Of a stretch of 64,000 bases of DNA, positions 44,091 to 53,872 are shown in pieces. A program made the position numbers and the translations under genes. The stretch comes from Bradyrhizobium sp. AZCC 2262 (GTDB taxonomy: Bacteria; Pseudomonadota; Alphaproteobacteria; Rhizobiales; Xanthobacteraceae): positions 4,154,001 through 4,218,000 of the forward strand of contig NZ_JAZHRT010000001.1 of NCBI RefSeq assembly GCF_036924535.1, written 5' to 3'. Position 1 is the stretch's first letter. Each line of letters starts with the position of its first letter. Below the pieces are notes generated by a model, which ran no database searches, was not told where the DNA came from, and saw only the letters and a list, made by a program, of their open reading frames with translations.

Positions 44091-44869
44091 CCCGAGCCGG
44101 CCAGCCAGAGCGTCTGAATCGTCGCGGCCAGATTGTTGATGCCGTGCAGCACGATCGTCAGCCAGGTCGAGTTGGTGCGGTAACGCAGATAGCCCAGCAG
44201 CAGGCCGATCGAAAACACCTCGCCGAAGAAGAACCAGTCGTACTGCAGATGCAGCGAGGTCCAGGCCAGCGACGACAGCAAGATGGCGCCGGCGACGCCG
44301 AGTTTTGATTCCGACCAGCCGCGATAGAGGAAGCCGCGCGCAAAGATCTCTTCCCACATCGGCGCGGCGACGCAGAACGCGATCACCAGAAGCCACAGCG
44401 CGCCGTCGACCTGCGCGGATTTCAGCACCTCGCCCATGAAGCCCGATGTCACCTCGCGCCCGAGCGCCCGCGACAGCAGGTCCCAGCCGCCGACAAGGAT
44501 GGCCAGCGCCGCGACGCCGATGAAGAAATTGCGCCATGGGGTCCAGCGCAGCGCCAGATAATCGGCAAAAGGTATCCGCGTTGGACGGATCGCGATCCAT
44601 GTCGCCAGCAGCACGGCGGGCAATCCCAGGATGACCGAGAGCGAAATGGTCAGACCGCTGCCGACGATATGGATCGCTTCGGCGATGTCGAACGATCCGC
44701 CCTGCCGCAGCACAAAATAGGCGATGACAGCGACCTGGCCGAGGAACATCCCGACGAAGATGAACAGGCCCCACAGCGTGGTGCCCCAGAATTTCCAGAC
44801 GCGCGGCGGCCGCGGATCGGGGACTGCCGGCGGAACGGCAACAGCACTTGCGGGAGTGAGGGATTCCAT
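44087..44869 (-). CDS. CPBP-family intramembrane metalloprotease
   Basis: The 260-residue protein has about seven or eight helices and the CPBP/Abi motifs: APMWEEIFARGFLYRG (EExxxR), WTSLHLQYDWFFF (His) and VLHGINNLAATIQT (HxxxN). Known relatives include Rce1-like prenyl-protein proteases and bacteriocin-immunity proteins; its function here cannot be assigned. Monocistronic, divergent from no gene, and convergent with the AEC transporter. Confidence 0.87.
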   Translation of the reverse strand: MESLTPASAVAVPPAVPDPRPPRVWKFWGTTLWGLFIFVGMFLGQVAVIAYFVLRQGGSFDIAEAIHIVGSGLTISLSVILGLPAVLLATWIAIRPTRIPFADYLALRWTPWRNFFIGVAALAILVGGWDLLSRALGREVTSGFMGEVLKSAQVDGALWLLVIAFCVAAPMWEEIFARGFLYRGWSESKLGVAGAILLSSLAWTSLHLQYDWFFFGEVFSIGLLLGYLRYRTNSTWLTIVLHGINNLAATIQTLWLAGSG

Positions 44870-44921
44870 CAGATGACTTTCGTTAGTGAGACCATTCTTT
44901 CTCTGTCTTGCGGAGATGTAT

Positions 44922-46565
44922 TCACGGCAGCGCGCGCCCCAGCAGGCCGCTTATGTCGTCATGGGCCAGATCCACCGCGCCGTACATGCCGGCGTGATTC
45001 CCGGCAAGGCGCGTGGCGGCGAACAACTGCGCATGGCGCGGCGACACGGCGTTGAGCGCGGCAGAAGCCGCCAGCAGCGCGAGCTTCTCGACCGCCAGCC
45101 GCGCCACCCGCTCGCTGTCCGGCCGGCGGAACGCCTTGCCGATGAAGGTGATGACCTCACCCGCGCCGGGCAATCCAAGCGTCTCGCCGGTCAGTTCATG
45201 CACGATGCTGGACGCCACTTCCGGCTCGCGCGACAGCGCGCGGAGGACGTCGAGGCACATCACATTGCCGGAGCCTTCCCAGATCGCATTGACCGGCGAC
45301 TCCCGGTAATGCCGCGCCAGAATGCCCTCCTCCACGTAACCATTGCCGCCGAGGCACTCCATGGCCTCATAGAGAAAGCCGGGCGCACTCTTGCAGACCC
45401 AGTATTTGATGGCGGGCGTCAGCAGCCGCATATAGGCGGCCTCCTTGGCGTCAACGGGCGCGCGGTCGAACGACCGGCACAGCCGCATCACCAGCGCGAC
45501 TGACGCCTCGACATGCAGCGCCATGTCGGACAGCACCGCCTGCATCAGCGGCTGATCGGCGAGATGCTTCTGGAACACGCTGCGATGCCGCGCGTGATGC
45601 AACGCATGCGCAAGGCCCGATCGCATCAGGCCGGCGGAAGCAATCGCGCAATCCTGCCGCGTCAACTGCACCATCTGAATGATGGTGCGGATGCCCTTGC
45701 CTTCCGCGCCGACGCGCTCGGCATAGGCGCCGTGAAACTCGACTTCGGACGAGGCATTGGAGCGGTTGCCGAGCTTGTCCTTCAGCCGCTGAAACCGGAT
45801 CGCATTGATGGACCCATCGGGCGCAAAGCGCGGCATCAGGAAGCAGCTCAGTCCCTCCTCGGCCTGCGCCAGCACCAGGAAGGCGTCGCACATCGGCGCC
45901 GACATGAACCATTTGTGCCCGGTGATGCGGTAGGCGCTGCCGTCGCGCTCCGCCCGTGTCATGTTGGAGCGGACATCTGTGCCGCCCTGCTTCTCGGTCA
46001 TGCCCATGCCGAGCGTCATGCCGCGCTTGGTCCACCACGGCGCAAACGCCGGATCGTAGGACCGCGTGCCGAGCACCGGCATCACCCTGGCCAGCAGTTC
46101 GGGCTGTTCCGCCAGCGCGGCGACCGAGGCCCGCGTCATGGTGATCGGGCAGAGATGCCCGGTTTCGACCTGCGCAGCCATGTAGAATTTCGCCGCGCGC
46201 ATCACCTCGGACGCGCCGCCGGCCGATTTGCCTGCCGCGTCCCAGGTCGAATTATGCACGCCGGCATACGCACTGTGCGCCATCAGTTCGTGATAGGCCG
46301 GATGGAATTCGACCTCATCGCGGCGGTTGCCTCTGGAATCGAAGATGCGCAGTTTCGGTGTGTTCTCGTTGGCAACACGGCCGCGTTCCGCCATTGCCGC
46401 CGAGCCCCAATGCTTGCCGAACTCCGACAACTCGCTTTGTGCAGAAGCGCCGCCATTGGCAGCGACCGCCTCGACCAGCGGCCGGTCGGCCGCATAGAGG
46501 TCGATATCTTCGAACGGCGGCGACTGGTTGAAGACCTCGTGGGTCGCAAATGTTGCCTGGCTCAT
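44922..46565 (-). CDS. Acyl-CoA dehydrogenase family protein, AidB-like
   Basis: A 547-residue flavoprotein. The N-terminus THEVFNQSPPFEDIDLYAADRPLVEAV is characteristic of AidB, the adaptive-response protein that binds DNA and is thought to protect it from alkylation. The core has MGMTEKQGGTDVRSN, SGHKWFMSAP-type ITGHKWFMSAPMCDAF, and ECLGGNGYVEEGILARHYRESPVNAIWEGSGNVMCLDVLR. No ada or alkB gene is adjacent. An ordinary acyl-CoA dehydrogenase is less likely given the N-terminal match. Confidence 0.88.
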   Translation of the reverse strand: MSQATFATHEVFNQSPPFEDIDLYAADRPLVEAVAANGGASAQSELSEFGKHWGSAAMAERGRVANENTPKLRIFDSRGNRRDEVEFHPAYHELMAHSAYAGVHNSTWDAAGKSAGGASEVMRAAKFYMAAQVETGHLCPITMTRASVAALAEQPELLARVMPVLGTRSYDPAFAPWWTKRGMTLGMGMTEKQGGTDVRSNMTRAERDGSAYRITGHKWFMSAPMCDAFLVLAQAEEGLSCFLMPRFAPDGSINAIRFQRLKDKLGNRSNASSEVEFHGAYAERVGAEGKGIRTIIQMVQLTRQDCAIASAGLMRSGLAHALHHARHRSVFQKHLADQPLMQAVLSDMALHVEASVALVMRLCRSFDRAPVDAKEAAYMRLLTPAIKYWVCKSAPGFLYEAMECLGGNGYVEEGILARHYRESPVNAIWEGSGNVMCLDVLRALSREPEVASSIVHELTGETLGLPGAGEVITFIGKAFRRPDSERVARLAVEKLALLAASAALNAVSPRHAQLFAATRLAGNHAGMYGAVDLAHDDISGLLGRALP

Positions 46566-46586
46566 GGCTGGTCCTGGAACCGCGAT

Positions 46587-47429
46587 TCACTTCCGCGGCG
46601 TGATCGGGAAATCATAGGCCCGCCCGCCCGCGCCCGGCAGCGAAAAGTGCCACCACTCCTTCGAATAGTTTACAAATCCTCGCCGTGCCATCACCAGAAT
46701 CAGCTTCTCCCGCCAGCGGCGCTGGGCTGCGGTAATGGATTTCGCCGCCGTGTGCGACTTGACGTCGGAGCAGTCGTAGCCGGTCCCCATATCGACGCTG
46801 CCGTCCGGCGCGCGAAGGCTCACGTTGGCGGTGCAGTCGCCATAATCCTTGGCAGCATCGAACACTGCCGAATTGTCGGCTTTCAGATCAACCAGGGAGA
46901 GGTCGAGCGCGGCGCCGGTGGAGTGGCCCGAATGGGTAGCGATGTAGCCGAGGCGAAATAGGTCGCCCTTGCTGAACGCCGGATTGTAGCGCTTCTGCGC
47001 CGGTGTTTCGCGGCCGTCGCGCGACCACGCCACCATGTCGGCAACCGCCCGCGTCGGCCGGTAGCAGTCAAACATCTTCAGCGACAGGCCCTGCAGCGCG
47101 AGTTCTTCCTGAATGCTCTTCAGCAGCGCACCCACTTCGCGCTTCACCACGCATTCGGCGGCCTGATACCCCTTGAGCGGACGGCCGACGAAATTGTTGG
47201 CGCCGGCGTAGCGCATGTCCTGAATGATGGTCGGATCGATATCGCGCAGATAGACGAAGCCGGCAGGCAGTTTTGGCGCCTGCGCGGCGGCGTTCGCCGG
47301 GCAACCCGCCACGACTATCGCCGCGAGTGCCATCCACCTTCCCGCCCCCCAGCCGGCGATCGCCAATGCCCGCAACATGATCCGGACGGATTGAATGAAA
47401 TGCCGCACGTTCTTCATGGCCTGATGCAT
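46587..47429 (-). CDS. D-alanyl-D-alanine dipeptidase (M15D, VanX-type)
   Basis: The 280-residue product is exported: the hydrophobic stretch WMALAAIVVAGCPANAAAQA offers either a lipobox-like VAGC or signal peptidase I cleavage after NAAAQA. Zinc and catalytic motifs are HSGHSTGAALDLSLVD (His and Asp ligands) and KEWWHFSLPG (Glu and His). It hydrolyses D-Ala-D-Ala or related dipeptides; outside vancomycin operons this serves cell-wall recycling or nutrition. No van genes are nearby. The start may be ATG 47429 or 47417. Confidence 0.88.
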   Translation of the reverse strand: MHQAMKNVRHFIQSVRIMLRALAIAGWGAGRWMALAAIVVAGCPANAAAQAPKLPAGFVYLRDIDPTIIQDMRYAGANNFVGRPLKGYQAAECVVKREVGALLKSIQEELALQGLSLKMFDCYRPTRAVADMVAWSRDGRETPAQKRYNPAFSKGDLFRLGYIATHSGHSTGAALDLSLVDLKADNSAVFDAAKDYGDCTANVSLRAPDGSVDMGTGYDCSDVKSHTAAKSITAAQRRWREKLILVMARRGFVNYSKEWWHFSLPGAGGRAYDFPITPRK

Positions 47430-47569
47430 CGCGCCCACCCTAGCCGAAGCCAGCCGCAGGAACACCGTCCGCCGCCGTTTACCCTGCCGACGAAGCGCTA
47501 GTGGATAAGTCCGGACGCGGGATTTGACGCTTGCCCTGCGTGGCATCTCTGCCTATAGCTCTGGCTTTA

Positions 47570-48523
47570 ATGACCCCTATATCGAAATCGACCTTCGTCC
47601 TCGGGCACCGGCATCTGCTGGGAATCGAGGGGCTTTCCGCTGCCGATATTACCGGCCTGCTCGACCTTTCCGAGGAATATGTCGAGCTCAACCGCCAGGT
47701 GGACAAAAAGCGCACCTCCCTGCGCGGTCGCACCCAGGTGAACCTGTTTTTCGAGGCCTCGACCCGGACCCAATCCTCGTTCGAACTGGCTGGAAAACGG
47801 CTGGGCGCCGACGTCATGAACATGTCGGTATCCTCGTCCTCGATCCGCAAGGGCGAGACGCTGATGGATACCGCCGTGACGCTCAACGCCATGCATCCGG
47901 ACATCCTGGTGGTGCGGCACCACGCCTCCGGCGCGGTGGAACTTCTGGCGCGCAAGGTTGACGGTTCCGTGATCAATGCCGGCGACGGCAGCCACGAACA
48001 TCCGACCCAGGCGCTGCTGGACGCGCTGACCATCCGCCGGAATAAAGGCCGGCTGGAAGGGCTCGTGATCGCGATCTGCGGCGACGTGATGCATTCCCGC
48101 GTGGCGCGCTCCAATATCCTGCTGCTCAACACCATGGGCGCCCGCGTCCGCGTCGTCGCCCCCTCCACGCTGTTGCCGCGCGGCATCGAGCGGATGGGCG
48201 TCGAGGTCGCGCGCGACATGCGCGAGGGCCTCAATGGCGCCGACATCGTGATGATGCTGCGGCTGCAGCGGGAGCGAATGAACGGCTCCTTCGTGCCGTC
48301 GAGCCAGGAGTATTTCCATTATTTCGGTCTCGACCAGAAGAAGCTCGCTTACGCCAAGCCGGACGCGCTGGTGATGCACCCGGGGCCGATGAACCGCGGC
48401 GTCGAAATCGACTCGATCGTGGCGGACGGCGCGCAATCGCTGATCCGCGAACAGGTGGAAATGGGAGTGGCGGTGCGGATGGCGGTGCTCGAAGCGCTCG
48501 CCCGCAACCTGCCGAACGCGTGA
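47570..48523 (+). CDS. pyrB: Aspartate carbamoyltransferase, catalytic chain
   Basis: Second step of pyrimidine synthesis: carbamoyl phosphate plus aspartate to carbamoyl-aspartate. The 317-residue product has the carbamoyl-phosphate loop [39 protein letters not shown] and [14 protein letters not shown] 47570 is preferred; an upstream TTG would add 13 residues. pyrC' begins 4 bases after the stop. In bacteria where PyrB forms a complex with an inactive dihydroorotase-like PyrC', both come from such a pair, as seems the case here. Confidence 0.95.
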   Translation: MTPISKSTFVLGHRHLLGIEGLSAADITGLLDLSEEYVELNRQVDKKRTSLRGRTQVNLFFEASTRTQSSFELAGKRLGADVMNMSVSSSSIRKGETLMDTAVTLNAMHPDILVVRHHASGAVELLARKVDGSVINAGDGSHEHPTQALLDALTIRRNKGRLEGLVIAICGDVMHSRVARSNILLLNTMGARVRVVAPSTLLPRGIERMGVEVARDMREGLNGADIVMMLRLQRERMNGSFVPSSQEYFHYFGLDQKKLAYAKPDALVMHPGPMNRGVEIDSIVADGAQSLIREQVEMGVAVRMAVLEALARNLPNA

Positions 48524-48527
48524 GAGC

Positions 48528-49829
48528 ATGCTGACTGATCGACGCCCCATCCTGCTCGCCAATGCCCGCGTCGTCGATCCCTCGAGGGACTTTGACGGCC
48601 CCGGCGACGTGCTGATTGCCGATGGCACCATCCGCGACTCCAGGCGCGGCATTGGCGCGGCCGGCGTGCCCGAAGGCACCGACATCATCAATTGCGCCGG
48701 CAAGATCGTCGCCCCCGGGCTGATCGACATGCGCGCCTTTGTCGGCGAGCCCGGCGCCAGCCACCGCGAAACCTTTGCCTCCGCCAGCCAGGCGGCTGCC
48801 GCCGGCGGCATCACCACCATCATCTGCCAGCCGGATACCTCGCCTGTTATCGATAACTCAGCGACGGTGGACTTCGTGCTGCGCCGGGCCCGCGACACCG
48901 CGATCGTCAACATCCACCCGATGGCTGCGCTGACAAAGGGCCTCGGCGGCCAGGAAATGACCGAGATCGGGTTGTTGAAGGCCGCCGGCGCGGTCGCCTT
49001 TACCGATGGCGACAGAAGCGTGACCAATGCGCAGGTGATGCGCCGCGCGCTGACCTATGCCCGCGATTTCGACGCGCTGATCGTGCACCACACCGAAGAT
49101 CCTGATCTGGTTGGCGAAGGCGTGATGAACGAGGGCGAGTTCGCCGCGCGACTTGGGCTTGCCGGCATTCCCAATGCCGCCGAAGCCGTGATGCTGGAGC
49201 GCGACATGCGCCTCGTGGCGCTGACCGGCGGGCGCTATCACGCCGCCTCGCTGTCCTCGCTGGAGTCGCTCGAAATCCTCAAGCGCGCACGCGACGCCGG
49301 CCTCGATGTCAGCGCGTCGGTGTCGATCAACCATGTCACGCTGAACGAAAACGATATCGGCCCCTACCGCACCTTCTTGAAACTGTCGCCGCCGCTGCGC
49401 ACCGAGGAGGATCGCCTGGCGCTGGTTGCGGCCGTCGCCTCCGGCCTGGTCGACGTCGTGATGTCCGACCACAACCCGCAGGACGTCGAGGTGAAGCGGC
49501 TGCCGTTCGCGGAAGCGGCTTCCGGCGCGGTCGGGCTGCAGACCATGCTGCCGGCGGCGCTGCGGCTGATTCATAATGGCGAGATGGATTTCAAGACGCT
49601 GATCCGGGCGATGTCGACACGACCCGCCGAACTGCTTGGCCTGCCCGGCGGCTCGCTGCGCGCGGGTTCCCCGGCCGACGTCGTTGTGATCGATCCCGAC
49701 ACGCCCTGGGTACTCGATCCCGCCGACCTCAAATCGCAGTGCAAGAACACGCCGTTCGACGAAGCCCGCTTCTCGGGACGCGTCGTGCGTACTATCGTGG
49801 GCGGGCGGACGGTCTATGAACATGTCTGA
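48528..49829 (+). CDS. pyrC': Dihydroorotase-like PyrC' lacking metal ligands
   Basis: A 433-residue amidohydrolase-fold protein. Where active class I dihydroorotases have DxHxHxREPG, this one reads [13 protein letters not shown]: both His become Arg and Phe, and the substrate Arg becomes Gly. The later YHxAHxST-type site is YHAASLSS (His to Ser), while the MSDHNPQD Asp is kept. It is therefore probably a structural partner of PyrB, as PyrC' is in Pseudomonas, rather than an enzyme; an active dihydroorotase would be encoded elsewhere. It follows pyrB by 4 bases. Confidence 0.85.
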   Translation: MLTDRRPILLANARVVDPSRDFDGPGDVLIADGTIRDSRRGIGAAGVPEGTDIINCAGKIVAPGLIDMRAFVGEPGASHRETFASASQAAAAGGITTIICQPDTSPVIDNSATVDFVLRRARDTAIVNIHPMAALTKGLGGQEMTEIGLLKAAGAVAFTDGDRSVTNAQVMRRALTYARDFDALIVHHTEDPDLVGEGVMNEGEFAARLGLAGIPNAAEAVMLERDMRLVALTGGRYHAASLSSLESLEILKRARDAGLDVSASVSINHVTLNENDIGPYRTFLKLSPPLRTEEDRLALVAAVASGLVDVVMSDHNPQDVEVKRLPFAEAASGAVGLQTMLPAALRLIHNGEMDFKTLIRAMSTRPAELLGLPGGSLRAGSPADVVVIDPDTPWVLDPADLKSQCKNTPFDEARFSGRVVRTIVGGRTVYEHV

Positions 49830-49864
49830 TTCATGCGAAACGGGCCGCGGTGGGAGCTACCGCA

Positions 49865-50455
49865 ATGTCTGACGCGTTCCTCATCGTCGCCTTCCTGATC
49901 GGCTATCTGCTGGGCTCGATCCCGTTCGGGATGGTGCTGACCAAGCTTGCCGGCACGCAGGATTTGCGTTCGATCGGTTCCGGCAATATCGGCGCCACCA
50001 ACGTGCTGCGCACCGGCCGCAAGGGCCTGGCCGCGGCAACCCTGATCGGCGACATGCTCAAGGGCACGATCGCGGTCATCATCGCCGGCTATTACGGCGG
50101 CGCCAATGCCGCGATGCTGGCCGCGCTCGGCGCCTTCCTCGGCCACCTCTTCCCGGTCTGGCTCAAATTCAACGGCGGCAAGGGCGTCGCGACCTATATC
50201 GGTGTGCTGATCGGCCTGTTCTGGCCGGCGGCTTTGATGTTCTGCCTGATCTGGTTAGCTACCGCTTTCACCACGCGATACTCCTCGCTCTCGGCGCTGG
50301 TCGCCGCGTTCGTGACACCGCTGTTCCTGTGGTGGTTCGGCCACCCCGCGCTGGCGTCGCTGTTCGTGGTGCTGACGCTGCTCCTGTTCTGGAAGCACAG
50401 CGAGAACATCAAGCGGCTGCAGGCCGGGACCGAAGGGCGGATCGGGGCGAATTAG
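49865..50455 (+). CDS. plsY: Glycerol-3-phosphate acyltransferase PlsY
   Basis: Transfers acyl from acyl-phosphate to glycerol 3-phosphate, the first step of phospholipid synthesis. The 196-residue membrane protein has the three motifs [13 protein letters not shown] / [37 protein letters not shown], and [17 protein letters not shown]. It lies 35 bases after pyrC', in the usual alphaproteobacterial order before dprA, though here an amidase and a small gene intervene. Confidence 0.95.
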   Translation: MSDAFLIVAFLIGYLLGSIPFGMVLTKLAGTQDLRSIGSGNIGATNVLRTGRKGLAAATLIGDMLKGTIAVIIAGYYGGANAAMLAALGAFLGHLFPVWLKFNGGKGVATYIGVLIGLFWPAALMFCLIWLATAFTTRYSSLSALVAAFVTPLFLWWFGHPALASLFVVLTLLLFWKHSENIKRLQAGTEGRIGAN

Positions 50456-50467
50456 AACTCCGCCATC

Positions 50468-50543
50468 GTAGCCCGTATGAGCGCAGCGATACCCGGGACG
50501 ATGCTGGACTTTTCCCGGATGCCGCTGCGCTCATCCGGGCTAC
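50468..50543. repeat. Palindromic repeat between plsY and the amidase gene
   Basis: Arms GTAGCCCGTATGAGCGCAGC (from 50468) and GCTGCGCTCATCCGGGCTAC (to 50543) pair over about 30 bases, continuing inward through CCCGGGA/TCCCGG. It is a type of extragenic palindrome I associate with Bradyrhizobium and lies between convergent 3' ends, where it could act as a bidirectional terminator. Confidence 0.7.
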
Positions 50544-50550
50544 GGGTTCA

Positions 50551-51789
50551 TCACCGCTTGAGAGCCTGCTCCACAAACCGCGCCGCCGCCAATGCCTTCG
50601 CATCGGCGCCATATCGCGCGATGACGGTCACACCGACTGGCAAGCCGCCATCCGCAATCAGCGCGGGAACGTTGACGCAAGGCACGCCCATCAGCGTCCA
50701 GAGACGGTTGTAACGGGCGTCGCCGGTCGAACCCAATCCCTTCGGCGCGGCGCCCGGCGCCGACAAGGTCAATATCACATCGACATCATCGAATATTTTG
50801 GCGAGCGCCTGCCGCGCGCGGCCAGCAACATCCATGGCCTCGTCATAGGCGGCCGGTGTCCCGCCCTTGCTTTCGTCGAGGCGTCCGCGGAGATTCGGCG
50901 CCATCGCGTCGTAATTTTCGCGGTATTCCCAGGCGAGCGCCTGATGCGCCTCGAATTCCTGGATCACCGGATGCACGCGCCACGCCTCCGCAATGATCTC
51001 GGGCAAAGCCAGCGTCCACACCGAAGCGCCGGCACGCTCCGCAGCCTTGGTCGCCATCCGCAGCGCCTCCGCGCCTGCTGCTTCCGGCGCATCAGCAAAA
51101 TCCTGCGTCACGACGCCGATGCGCGGCGTCGGAATACCGGATGGCAGCAGCAGTTCGGGTCGGCCGGTCATCGCCGCAAGCCCGCACGCCACGTCGTTGA
51201 CGCCGGCGGCAAACAGGCCGACGGTGTCGAGCGTCCAGGAATAGCATTTGACGCCGACCGTCGGCAGCAAGCGATAGGACGGCTTGATCGCAGCCGTGCC
51301 GCAGAACGAGGCCGGCCGGATCACAGAGCCGCCGGTCTGCGTGCCCAGCGCCAGCGGGATCATGCCGGCGCCTACCGCTGCCGCCGAACCCGACGACGAT
51401 CCGCCGGGTGTATGGTCATGGTTGTGCGGGTTGAGCGTCGGCGTCGGATCCGAGGAAGCGAATGCCGTGGTCGTGGTCTTGCCCACGATGGTCGCACCTG
51501 CCGCCTTCAACAGCATCACCACGGCCGCGTCGCCGCGCGATCGAAATCCGCGGTAGATCGGCGAGCCCATCTCGGTCGGAAAATCCACCGTATCCATGAT
51601 GTCCTTGATGCCGACCGCAATGCCGCGCAACGGCCCGGCGCTTGCCGCACGGACGTCGTCCGCATGGCAGACGAAGGCGCCGATCGTCTTGTCCTGCGCG
51701 CCTATCGCCTCCAGCGATTGCGAGATTGCGGCGTCGGGCGAGAGATCGCCGGAATCGATGCGGCGCTGGAGTTCGGCGAGAGAGATCAT
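50551..51789 (-). CDS. Amidase-signature family hydrolase
   Basis: The 412-residue protein has the Ser-cisSer-Lys triad context: Lys in IAVGIKDIMDTVDF, TPGGSSSGSAAAVGAGM (cis-Ser) and TQTGGSVIRPASFCG (nucleophile Ser). It is GatA-like in the core but shorter and unlinked to gatB/gatC, so a stand-alone amidase. Substrate unknown. It is read against its neighbours plsY and dprA and interrupts their usual adjacency. Confidence 0.9.
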   Translation of the reverse strand: MISLAELQRRIDSGDLSPDAAISQSLEAIGAQDKTIGAFVCHADDVRAASAGPLRGIAVGIKDIMDTVDFPTEMGSPIYRGFRSRGDAAVVMLLKAAGATIVGKTTTTAFASSDPTPTLNPHNHDHTPGGSSSGSAAAVGAGMIPLALGTQTGGSVIRPASFCGTAAIKPSYRLLPTVGVKCYSWTLDTVGLFAAGVNDVACGLAAMTGRPELLLPSGIPTPRIGVVTQDFADAPEAAGAEALRMATKAAERAGASVWTLALPEIIAEAWRVHPVIQEFEAHQALAWEYRENYDAMAPNLRGRLDESKGGTPAAYDEAMDVAGRARQALAKIFDDVDVILTLSAPGAAPKGLGSTGDARYNRLWTLMGVPCVNVPALIADGGLPVGVTVIARYGADAKALAAARFVEQALKR

Positions 51790-51874
51790 GGTGCGTGGTT
51801 CCTGCGGCTTTTGATCGTGTCGGCCAGATGGAATATGATTGATCCGCCGCTGTCAAAATTGTCCGTGAGTTCCG

Positions 51875-52084
51875 ATGCAGCTTGAATCCGTCCTGACCTG
51901 TCCGCGCTGCAGCCACCAATCCGCTGAGCAAATGCCAACGGACGCGTGCCAGTTCTTCTACGTCTGTAAAGGCTGCAGCGAGAGGCTGAAACCGCTGGCG
52001 GGCGACTGCTGCGTGTTCTGCTCGTTCGGCTCCGTGCCGTGTCCTCCCGTGCAGGAAAGCGGCAAAGGTGCCTGCTGCAGCTAA
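51875..52084 (+). CDS. GDCCVxC-type cysteine-rich small protein
   Basis: A 69-residue protein with two CxxC-like zinc pairs ([28 protein letters not shown]) and the motif [18 protein letters not shown]. This is the family I know as GDCCVxC domain (seleno)proteins, in which some members have selenocysteine; here all positions are Cys or Ser. It is probably redox-active or metal-binding. The stop overlaps an alternative upstream GTG of dprA; the genes may be co-transcribed. Confidence 0.78.
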   Translation: MQLESVLTCPRCSHQSAEQMPTDACQFFYVCKGCSERLKPLAGDCCVFCSFGSVPCPPVQESGKGACCS

Positions 52085-52151
52085 CAAAGCTCAGGACGTT
52101 TTTACCTCAAACAGGTTGATCACAATCTCAGGTTGGGCAAAGCTGCCCCGC

Positions 52152-53276
52152 ATGCACGACCGGACACCCCATACGCTTCACCTCACCGAGACCGACCGGA
52201 TCGACCGGCTGCGGCTGATCCGCAGCGACAATGTCGGGCCGCGCACCTTTAACTCGCTGCTCAACCATTTCGGCGATGCGCGCACGGCGCTGGAGCGGCT
52301 GCCCGACCTGGCGCGGCGCGGTGGCGCCAATCGTTCGGGACGCATCTGTAGCGAGGAGGAAGCGCGGGCCGAGATCGCCGCGGCGAAAAGGATCGGCGTC
52401 ACGCTGGTCGCGCCGGGCGAAGCCGCCTATCCGCCGCGGCTGGCGACGCTCGAGGATGCGCCTCCGCTGCTCGGCGTGCGCGTGCGCGCTGCGCCCGAAA
52501 TCCTGATCCGGCCGATGATCGCGATCGTCGGCTCGCGCAACGCGTCGGGCGCCGGGCTGAAATTCGCCGGCCAACTGGCGCGCGATCTCGGCGACGCCGG
52601 CTTCGTCGTCATCTCAGGCCTGGCGCGCGGCATCGATCAGGCCGCGCATCGCGCGACGGTCGAAAGCGGCACAGTCGCGGTGCTGGCCGGCGGTCACGAC
52701 CGGATCTATCCACCGGAGCATGCGGACTTGCTCTCCGCCCTGCTCGATCAAGGCGGCGCGATTTCCGAAATGCCGCTCGGCCATGTGCCGCGCGCCCATG
52801 ATTTTCCCCGGCGCAATCGCCTGATCTCCGGCGCGTCGCTCGGCGTCGTCGTGATCGAAGCCGCGCATCGCTCGGGATCGCTGATCACGGCGCGGATGGC
52901 CGCCGAACAGGGCCGCGAAGTTTTCGCGGTGCCCGGCTCACCGCTCGATCCGCGCGCCGCCGGCACCAATGATTTGATCAAGCAGGGCGCGACCCTGGTC
53001 ACCGAAGCCAGCGACGTCATCAACGCCATCCAGCCGATCATGGAGCGGCCGATTGTGCTCGAGGCGCGCGAGGACGATGACGCACCGCTCGATTTCGACA
53101 TCGATCCGGGCGAGCACGAGCGCATCGTCACGCTGCTCGGGCCTAGCCCGGTCAGCCTCGACGATCTGATCCGGATGTCGGGCCTCTCGCCCGCCATCGT
53201 TCGCACGGTGCTGCTCGAACTCGAACTGGCCGGTCGGTTGGAGCGCCATGGCGGCGGGCTGGTGTCGCTGATCTAG
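52152..53276 (+). CDS. dprA: DNA-processing protein DprA
   Basis: Loads RecA on incoming single-stranded DNA in natural transformation. The 374-residue product has an N-terminal helical region, the Rossmann-like core [69 protein letters not shown] and [22 protein letters not shown], and a C-terminal winged-helix segment. ATG 52152 matches family starts; the GTG at 52068 would overlap the preceding gene. A perfect hairpin starts at its stop codon. Confidence 0.93.
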   Translation: MHDRTPHTLHLTETDRIDRLRLIRSDNVGPRTFNSLLNHFGDARTALERLPDLARRGGANRSGRICSEEEARAEIAAAKRIGVTLVAPGEAAYPPRLATLEDAPPLLGVRVRAAPEILIRPMIAIVGSRNASGAGLKFAGQLARDLGDAGFVVISGLARGIDQAAHRATVESGTVAVLAGGHDRIYPPEHADLLSALLDQGGAISEMPLGHVPRAHDFPRRNRLISGASLGVVVIEAAHRSGSLITARMAAEQGREVFAVPGSPLDPRAAGTNDLIKQGATLVTEASDVINAIQPIMERPIVLEAREDDDAPLDFDIDPGEHERIVTLLGPSPVSLDDLIRMSGLSPAIVRTVLLELELAGRLERHGGGLVSLI

Positions 53277-53316
53277 AGTCCCGTTTCGATAGAATCGAAA
53301 CGGGACTCTAGATTCT
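53274..53316 (+). terminator. Perfect 17-base hairpin at the dprA stop codon
   Basis: TAGAGTCCCGTTTCGAT (53274-53290, starting with the stop codon) and its exact complement at 53294-53310 flank a 3-base loop AGA. It is followed by GATTCTTG with modest T content. It is likely a terminator for dprA, perhaps derived from a repeat, since 53310-53372 looks like a dispersed element (TTGACGCGTTTTCTT...GAAAACGCTT). Confidence 0.7.
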
Positions 53317-53370
53317 TGATTTGACGCGTTTTCTTAACGCGAACCGGTTCCCACTTCGCTCGAAAACGCT

Positions 53371-53772
53371 TTAGCCCTTCTCGTTGCGCGCGTCGAAATT
53401 GGTCCGCGCGCCCTCGATCTCGGGCAGATGTGCGAACGCCCATTGGCCGAGTGCCTGCACCGGCTGCGCCAGCCCGCGGCCGAGATCGGTCAGCTCGTAG
53501 TCGACCCGAGGCGGGATGGTCGGAAAGATCGTGCGCGTGACCAGCCCGTCGCGCTCCAACCCGCGCAAGGTGAGCGTCAGCATTCGCTGCGAGATGCCGC
53601 CGATCTTGCGCTTGAGCTCGTTGAAGCGCATCGGCCCGTCGATCAGCGTCATGATCACCAACACGCTCCATTTGTCGCCGACGCGGGCCAGTACGGAAGC
53701 CACGGCAAGGCAACTACCCTCGGCATGTGGGCCCGGAGGCATGGCAGGCACTTTCTTGTGCTCGGGTCTCAT
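53371..53772 (-). CDS. HxlR-family transcriptional regulator (1)
   Basis: A winged-helix regulator of 133 residues from ATG 53772. The HxlR core is [55 protein letters not shown]. An N-terminal Cys (GSCLAVA) sits where redox- or electrophile-sensing HxlR proteins have a reactive Cys. It is divergent from the azoreductase gene 100 bases away, the usual pairing for quinone- or aldehyde-responsive regulators. A GTG start 54 bases upstream is possible. Confidence 0.87.
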   Translation of the reverse strand: MRPEHKKVPAMPPGPHAEGSCLAVASVLARVGDKWSVLVIMTLIDGPMRFNELKRKIGGISQRMLTLTLRGLERDGLVTRTIFPTIPPRVDYELTDLGRGLAQPVQALGQWAFAHLPEIEGARTNFDARNEKG

Positions 53773-53872
53773 GGATGTGCTCGGGTGTAAAAAATGTGCG
53801 TTCTTGCGGGGGTTTGCCACAGTCACTCATATAGCGCCAGTTACAAACCTATACCGAAGGGTGACATCTACC

